10,159 bases of DNA. It comes from JBCDAP01 sp038747915 (GTDB lineage Bacteria; Planctomycetota; Phycisphaerae; Phycisphaerales; UBA1924). Under the pieces are notes generated by a model. It was given only the letters and a program-made list of their open reading frames with translations. It made no database searches and was not told where the DNA came from. Both the position numbers and the translations under genes were made by a program. The DNA lies in contig JBCDJJ010000105.1 in the NCBI GenBank assembly GCA_038747915.1, forward strand, positions 1-10,159. The letters are read 5' to 3'. The number at the start of each line of letters is the position of its first letter. The stretch's first letter is position 1. Shown one piece after another: positions 6,775 through 10,159 of the stretch.

Positions 6775-6801
6775 CGTGGTCTGAGCGAAGCGAAGGCCAC
6801 G
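6775..6801 (+). terminator. Hairpin downstream of fliM (second of two)
   Basis: CGTGGTCT (6775-6782) pairs with AGGCCACG (6794-6801), 8 bp with one T-G, across the 11-nt loop GAGCGAAGCGA. It starts 8 nt after the first hairpin. No T-run follows. Confidence 0.35.
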
Positions 6802-6851
6802 ATGCCGCCGGGTGCCACTGGTGGCTTGCTGTGTAGTGCATAGACATGCCT

Positions 6852-6927
6852 GACAGCGTTGAAGAGACATGTCCCTTCATCGAATACGTGCCCATCAGTG
6901 CGAGCACCGAGGCGATTGAACGCTGTC
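6852..6927. repeat. Spaced inverted repeat GACAGCGTT / AACGCTGTC
   Basis: GACAGCGTT at 6852-6860 is exactly complementary to AACGCTGTC at 6919-6927. Pairing extends to 12 bp with one mismatch (arms 6852-6863 and 6916-6927) around a 52-nt spacer. The second arm is followed by TAAAAA. It could be a long hairpin or small RNA, termini of a tiny mobile repeat, or a transcription end signal between convergent genes. Confidence 0.42.
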
Positions 6928-7018
6928 TAAAAACCGCCGCTGGAACCCAAAGCCCAAATCGCTCGATCACACACCAACGATCCCGTGACACCAACTCACA
7001 TCATCCGACGCGAGGCCA

Positions 7019-7384
7019 TCACCCAACCGCATCCGCCTCGATCTGCGCCAGCGCCGACTCCTGGTCCTCAGCCGCTGGGAACCGGTGCGACAGACGCAGC
7101 ACCGCGAACACACGCTCCACCTCCCGCGTCACACCGATCAGCCAGCACGCCGCCGACTGATCGCGGCAGAACTCCTGCGTCTGCAGCAGCGCCGTCACCC
7201 CGATCGACGTCAACCCGCGGCACCCGCTCATGTCGATGATCACCGCCGCGCTGTCCCGGTCCGGAACCGTCGCGATGATCTGGGCACGCAGATGGTCCGC
7301 GGTGTGATGGTCGAGCAGCTCCGGCGCCTCGACGACGAGCACCCGCCCGTCCTCGCCAGCAAAGTGGTGCGGGAACCCGTCCAT
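7019..7384 (-). CDS. STAS-domain protein (anti-sigma-factor antagonist type), lone
   Basis: A 121-residue single-domain protein. The segment AAVIIDMSGCRGLTSIGVTALL (two parts, about 46-57 and 58-67) matches the core STAS strand-turn-helix (consensus 'vviDls.v.fiDSsGl..Ll'). Flanking strands VLVVEAPELLD and CWLIGVTREVERVF fit the fold, and a helix closes the C-terminus. STAS proteins of this size usually bind anti-sigma or anti-anti-sigma kinases and are controlled by serine phosphorylation. Here D-S-S-G is replaced by T59-S60-I61-G62: the phosphorylated serine position is isoleucine, so classical control by kinase and PP2C phosphatase seems lost, though S60 or T59 could substitute. The start is the ATG at 7384; an adjacent TTG at 7387 is possible. 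No clear ribosome binding site is visible, and the promoter-like sequence lies so close that the mRNA could be leaderless. It converges on fliM and diverges from nusA. Confidence 0.8.
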   Translation of the reverse strand: MDGFPHHFAGEDGRVLVVEAPELLDHHTADHLRAQIIATVPDRDSAAVIIDMSGCRGLTSIGVTALLQTQEFCRDQSAACWLIGVTREVERVFAVLRLSHRFPAAEDQESALAQIEADAVG

Positions 7385-7392
7385 CAACCCAT

Positions 7393-7421
7393 ACCATGGG
7401 GGTCTGGGGCGTCTGGGTCAA
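7393..7421 (-). promoter_or_regulatory. Promoter-like sequence for the STAS gene
   Basis: On the minus strand, TTGACC (7421-7416) is followed after 17 nt by CATGGT (7398-7393). The -35 matches 5 of 6 consensus bases and the -10 only 3 of 6. A start about 7 nt downstream would fall near 7386, next to the ATG at 7384, implying a leaderless transcript. Confidence 0.33.
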
Positions 7422-7429
7422 CCGCCGGA

Positions 7430-7458
7430 TTGCCGTCCGGGAGCGCAAAGGCTACCAT
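7430..7458 (+). promoter_or_regulatory. Promoter-like sequence for the nusA-infB operon
   Basis: TTGCCG (7430-7435) and TACCAT (7453-7458) are separated by 17 nt; the -10 matches TATAAT at four positions. It is back to back with the promoter-like sequence of the STAS gene, 8 bp away. Use of this site would create a nusA leader of about 370 nt. Confidence 0.35.
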
Positions 7459-7833
7459 ACCGCGAACGAATCGATCGGCTCGAACCGAGCCGGAGGTGGT
7501 CTGTGCGCGACGGACAGCGCGATGCTCGATAATCCCCGCCCATGCCGCGATCGGCCCACGCCGATCGACCGCACCGGCGGAATGACCCCTCGGGAGGCGT
7601 CGGCGATGCGCTGACGGCCCGGGTCATCACGAGTGTCGGCGATCCCCTCGCCGTACCAGGCCACACCGGCTCGGGCACCGCTCGGGCGTGATGTGGCCTG
7701 TGTTTGTTTTTGACACGCCACATCACCCCCACGCGGGTTCGCCGCCGCTCGTGCCCACGCCTCGGCGAGCGCCCGTGCGCCCGCGACATCCAGACATCCC
7801 GGCAACCCAGCCCGCATCCAAGGAGATCCGCCC
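7459..7833 (+). promoter_or_regulatory. Long structured 5' region of nusA
   Basis: This 375-nt stretch has no recognisable gene; in particular rimP, the usual neighbour upstream of nusA, is absent. It contains ATGACCC/GGGTCAT (7582-7588 / 7621-7627), a direct repeat GTCGGCGAT (7599-7607, 7635-7643), a perfect CGGCGA-TCCCC-TCGCCG hairpin (7637-7653), the alternative stems described separately (7657-7730), and a strong AAGGAG ribosome binding site (7820-7825), 8 nt before the nusA ATG. Where transcription really starts is unknown. Confidence 0.5.
7657..7730 (+). promoter_or_regulatory. Mutually exclusive stems in the nusA leader (attenuator-like)
   Basis: Stem A: CAGGCCACA (7657-7665) pairs perfectly with TGTGGCCTG (7692-7700) over 26 nt. 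Stem B: GTGATGTGGC (7688-7697) pairs perfectly with GCCACATCAC (7717-7726), extended by GGG/CCC (7684-7686 / 7728-7730) across one mismatch, with a T-rich loop. The 7692-7697 segment takes part in both, so only one stem can form at a time. A direct repeat GCTCGGGC (7669-7676, 7680-7687) sits in the loop of stem A. This is the geometry of an anti-terminator/terminator pair, although no T-tract follows stem B. Since nusA encodes a termination/antitermination factor, autoregulation is an attractive inference. Confidence 0.5.
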
Positions 7834-9273
7834 ATGTTCGACCCGCAAGAAACCATGAGACTGCTCGACGCCATCGCGCGCGAGCGGAACATCGAGCGCG
7901 AGACGCTCGTCGCGGATCTCGAGCAGGCCATGGTCTCCGCCCTCCGCCGCCACCACCAAACGCTCGACACCGAAGAGTTCGACTGCCGCATCGATGTGAT
8001 CAACGGCGGCATGTCCATCACCCGCCACGACGAGCCCTTCGAGGTCGATCCCGGCGAACTCGGCCGCATCGCCGCCCAGACCTTCAAGCAGGTCATGATC
8101 CAGCGCTTCCGCGAGGACGAGCGCGCCTCCCTCTATGAGGAGTTCTCCAAGCGCGTCGGCGAGATCCTCACCGGCACCGCCCAGCGGTACGAGGGCGGCT
8201 CGCTCGTTGCCTCCATCGGCCGCGCCGAAGCCTTCATGCCCCGCTCCGAGCAGATCCCCGGCGAGCAGTTCCATTCGGGCGACCGTGTCCGGTGTCTGCT
8301 GCTCGACTGCCGCGAGGTCGGCAACCAGGTCAAGATCGTGCTCTCCCGCGCCCACCCCGACTTTATCGCCAAGCTCTTCGAGGTCGAGGTCCCCGAGGTC
8401 GCCGAGCGCGTCATCGAGATCAAGGCCATGGCCCGCGAGCCCGGCTTCCGCACCAAGATCGCCGTCGCCTCCATCGACTCTAAGGTCGACGCCGTCGGCG
8501 CCTGCGTCGGTGTTCGCGGCTCGCGTATCAAGAACATCGTCGACGAGCTCAACGGCGAGAAGATCGACATCGTCCGCTGGAACGAGTCCTCCCAGGTGCT
8601 CATCCAGAACGCGCTCAAGCCGGCCGAAGCCGCCGAAATCTCACTCTGCTTCGAACTCGGTCGCGCCACCGTCGTCGTCAACGACGATCAGCTCTCGCTC
8701 GCCATCGGCAAACGCGGCCAGAACGTCCGCCTCGCTGCCCGCCTCACCGGGTGGGATGTCGACATTCTCACGCCCGAGGAGTTCAACAAGGGCCTCGAGA
8801 TCATGGCCACCACCCTCCGCGAGGCAGGCGGCGTGACCGAAGATCAGCTCGACCGCCTCGCCGCGCTCGGCATCATCAGCGTCTTCGATGTCGAAGAGGT
8901 CGGCGTAAGCGTCCTCACCGAGGAGCTCGAGCTCGACGAGGCCACCGCCAACACCCTGGTCGAAGCCGCCTCCGCCCGCGCCGTCGAGGTCGCCGAGGAA
9001 CAGGCCAAGGCCAAGGAAGAGGCCGACCGTCTCCGCGCCGAGCAGGAAAAGGCCATCGCCGAGGGCCTCGCACCGGTCGATGCCGACGCCGATGCCGCCG
9101 CTGCAGCCATCCTCGGCGGTCCACCGCCTGCTGCCCCGTCGGCACCGCCATCGCCCGATTCCGACAACCGCGCCGCGGCCATCCTCTCGGGCGAGGCCGC
9201 CCCGCCGGACACCACCGGTGCGCCCGATACCCCCGAAGCCGCCGAACCTGTCTCCGAATCGTCCACGTCCTAA
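7834..9273 (+). CDS. nusA: Transcription termination/antitermination factor NusA
   Basis: A 479-residue protein. NusA binds RNA polymerase and nascent RNA, promoting pausing, Rho-independent termination and antitermination. Domains: N-terminal polymerase-binding domain (1-105); S1 RNA-binding domain (about 108-173); KH1 (about 180-255) with the VGVRGSRIKNIV loop at 225-236; KH2 (about 258-312) with SLAIGKRGQNVRLA at 288-301; and one acidic helix-hairpin-helix-like repeat (about 330-382), followed by a charged helix (383-410) and a disordered Ala/Pro/Asp-rich tail (411-479). The tail repeats an AAAIL(G/S)G motif at about 423-429 and 447-453. E. coli NusA (495 residues) has two C-terminal acidic repeats, so this one differs at its end. 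The ATG at 7834 has AAGGAG 8 nt upstream. infB follows after 72 nt on the same strand, as in most bacteria; rimP is missing from its usual place. Confidence 0.97.
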   Translation: MFDPQETMRLLDAIARERNIERETLVADLEQAMVSALRRHHQTLDTEEFDCRIDVINGGMSITRHDEPFEVDPGELGRIAAQTFKQVMIQRFREDERASLYEEFSKRVGEILTGTAQRYEGGSLVASIGRAEAFMPRSEQIPGEQFHSGDRVRCLLLDCREVGNQVKIVLSRAHPDFIAKLFEVEVPEVAERVIEIKAMAREPGFRTKIAVASIDSKVDAVGACVGVRGSRIKNIVDELNGEKIDIVRWNESSQVLIQNALKPAEAAEISLCFELGRATVVVNDDQLSLAIGKRGQNVRLAARLTGWDVDILTPEEFNKGLEIMATTLREAGGVTEDQLDRLAALGIISVFDVEEVGVSVLTEELELDEATANTLVEAASARAVEVAEEQAKAKEEADRLRAEQEKAIAEGLAPVDADADAAAAAILGGPPPAAPSAPPSPDSDNRAAAILSGEAAPPDTTGAPDTPEAAEPVSESSTS

Positions 9274-9345
9274 ACCAACTCACGTCACCGTTCGAACCCG
9301 TCATCTCGACACGACACGTCCTCCGACCCCACCGAAAGGAACCCA

Positions 9346-10159
9346 TTGGCCAAGCGGGTCTTTGAAATCGCGAAAGAACTGGACGTTAAGTCCAAGGCCA
9401 TCGTGGAGAAGTGCCAGCACGAAGGCATCCCCGCGATCACCAACCACATGTCGAGCGTGTCGATCGGTCTCGAAGCCACCATCCGAGAGTGGTTCTCGGG
9501 CGGCGGCGAGGGCGGGGCCGCGACCGCGGTCGAGACCGCCGAAAAAGTCGACCTCGACAAGGCCAAAGCGCGCCCAAGCAAACGCACCGCCAAGAAACGG
9601 GCCGCAGCGAAGAAGGCCGAGCCGGTCACGGACGCGCCGGACGAGTCACCCGGCCCCGCGGTCACGCCGACCGTCGTCGAGCCCGAGATGCCCCAGGCCG
9701 ACACGCCGACGCCGCCCGCGGCAGCGCCCACACCAGAGCCCGCGGTCGCGCCAGAGCCCGCGCCCGAAGCACCCGCGCCGCCACCACGCGCCGCCGAGCG
9801 CCCGTCGACCGATACCGAGCCCGGCAACGGCGCCGCGCCACCCAGCGCACCGCCGCCGCCCACCGAGCCGCGAAAGGTCACCGCCAGGCCGAACGTCCCC
9901 ACACGGCCGACCGTCGTCAAACCGGCTGGCCCGCAGCTCGAAAAGAAGAAGCCCGCCGCTCTGAGCGGTCCCAAAGTGGTCCGCGTCGAAGCAGCCGACC
10001 CCGTCGAAGCACCGCGATCGCGCGGCGGTGGCGGCAGCGAGGGCGGCATGACGTCCTCTCGCGGCCCCCGTCGCGGTGGGGGGGTCGGCGGACCCGGCCC
10101 GATGGGCCCGCCCTCCATGGATGACACCTCGGGCGGCCGCGGCCGCAACACCCGCCGGC
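9346..10159 (+). CDS. infB: Translation initiation factor IF-2, N-terminal part (3' end outside window), TTG start
   Basis: The frame is open from a TTG at 9346 to the right edge (271 codons). IF-2 is the GTPase that brings fMet-tRNA to the 30S subunit. Residues 2-53 form the IF2_N helical domain (KRVFEIAKELDVKSKAIVEK...). They are followed by a Lys/Ala-rich stretch (about 80-95), a long Pro/Ala/Glu-rich linker (about 96-205) and a basic Gly/Arg-rich stretch (about 232-271); the GTPase domain must lie beyond the window. AAAGGA (9335-9340) sits 5 nt before the TTG, and no ATG or GTG lies at a suitable place in frame, so TTG is the probable start (the overlapping ATT at 9345 is out of frame). 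Position directly after nusA supports the call. The linker is long, as is common in high-GC phyla. Confidence 0.95.
   Translation, partial: MAKRVFEIAKELDVKSKAIVEKCQHEGIPAITNHMSSVSIGLEATIREWFSGGGEGGAATAVETAEKVDLDKAKARPSKRTAKKRAAAKKAEPVTDAPDESPGPAVTPTVVEPEMPQADTPTPPAAAPTPEPAVAPEPAPEAPAPPPRAAERPSTDTEPGNGAAPPSAPPPPTEPRKVTARPNVPTRPTVVKPAGPQLEKKKPAALSGPKVVRVEAADPVEAPRSRGGGGSEGGMTSSRGPRRGGGVGGPGPMGPPSMDDTSGGRGRNTRR

Larger units (their letters stand above)
6712..7018. other. Gap between fliM and the convergent STAS gene with several hairpins
   Basis: No convincing gene. In order it holds two tandem hairpins (6734-6767, 6775-6801), a GCCAC-TG-GTGGC mini-palindrome (6814-6825) within GGGTGCCACTGGTGGCTTG, and a 12-bp imperfect inverted repeat (6852-6863 / 6916-6927). 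The sequence around 6805-6830 reminds me of an intergenic repeat seen in planctomycete genomes; that is recollection and needs a search. The GC-rich coding signal is absent. Confidence 0.5.

Noticed and set aside
6846..7160. Plus-strand ORF starting MPDSVEETCPF
   Set aside because: It overlaps the STAS gene antisense, has low-complexity Ser/Thr/His composition after about 30 residues and no family resemblance.
7452..8355. Long minus-strand open frames antisense to nusA
   Set aside because: They are shadows of the strong nusA codon bias; no domains are recognisable.
9285..10151. 288-codon minus-strand ORF opposite infB
   Set aside because: Its Gly/Ala/Ser-rich translation is the antisense of the IF-2 Pro/Ala linker; the plus frame carries the IF2_N domain and is open to the edge.
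1..10159. CRISPR array, insertion sequence, prophage or defence system
   Set aside because: No regularly spaced repeats, transposase, integrase, or phage or defence protein signatures were found on either strand.

Overview
The window looks like chromosomal DNA from a GC-rich planctomycete, most likely of the class Phycisphaerae. Three things point there. Decayed secreted-protein sequence carries Cys-rich 'GACC...C...C..GG....C' modules and a degenerate H-X9-DG pseudopilin motif, both common in that phylum. Real genes show strong C/G bias at third codon positions. Housekeeping (nusA, infB, tRNA-Gly) and motility (fliM) genes are interspersed with signalling proteins. The phylum is inferred from motifs, not from a marker phylogeny.

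Layout: (1) 2-85 is the last 27 codons of an upstream gene with an outer-membrane beta-barrel-like end. (2) 150-1565 encodes a six-helix membrane protein with a cytoplasmic SpoIIE/RsbU-type PP2C phosphatase. (3) 1566-3271 is a low-coding region. It holds a GntR-type winged-helix sequence broken by a frameshift, running straight into secreted-type Cys modules and an H-x-DG pseudopilin tail, which I read as a chimera of gene relics. (4) 3272-5520, minus strand: tRNA-Gly(GCC) with its own promoter-like sequence, and a full-length three-domain DsbD-type thiol:disulfide reductant transporter. (5) 5695-6711: fliM, the flagellar switch protein, with no other flagellar gene in view. (6) 6712-7018: tandem hairpins and an inverted repeat. 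(7) 7019-7384, minus strand: a single STAS-domain protein (anti-sigma-factor antagonist type) lacking the usual phospho-serine. (8) 7430-10159: promoter-like sequence, a long structured leader, nusA, and the 5' part of infB with a TTG start.

How the parts relate: nusA-infB is the conserved transcription/translation operon, but rimP does not lie directly upstream. The approximately 370-nt leader contains two perfect stems that cannot form together, which suggests attenuation control. The PP2C phosphatase and the STAS protein belong to families that work together in partner-switching pathways, but here they lie about 5.5 kb apart, and the STAS protein lacks the residue such a phosphatase would act on. 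A functional pairing is therefore only speculation. DsbD and FliM are divergently transcribed from a 174-bp gap and have no obvious shared pathway.

I did not find a convincing new multi-gene system. The items most worth a second look are the nusA leader, the frameshifted GntR/secreted-module chimera, the non-canonical STAS protein and the structured elements after fliM.
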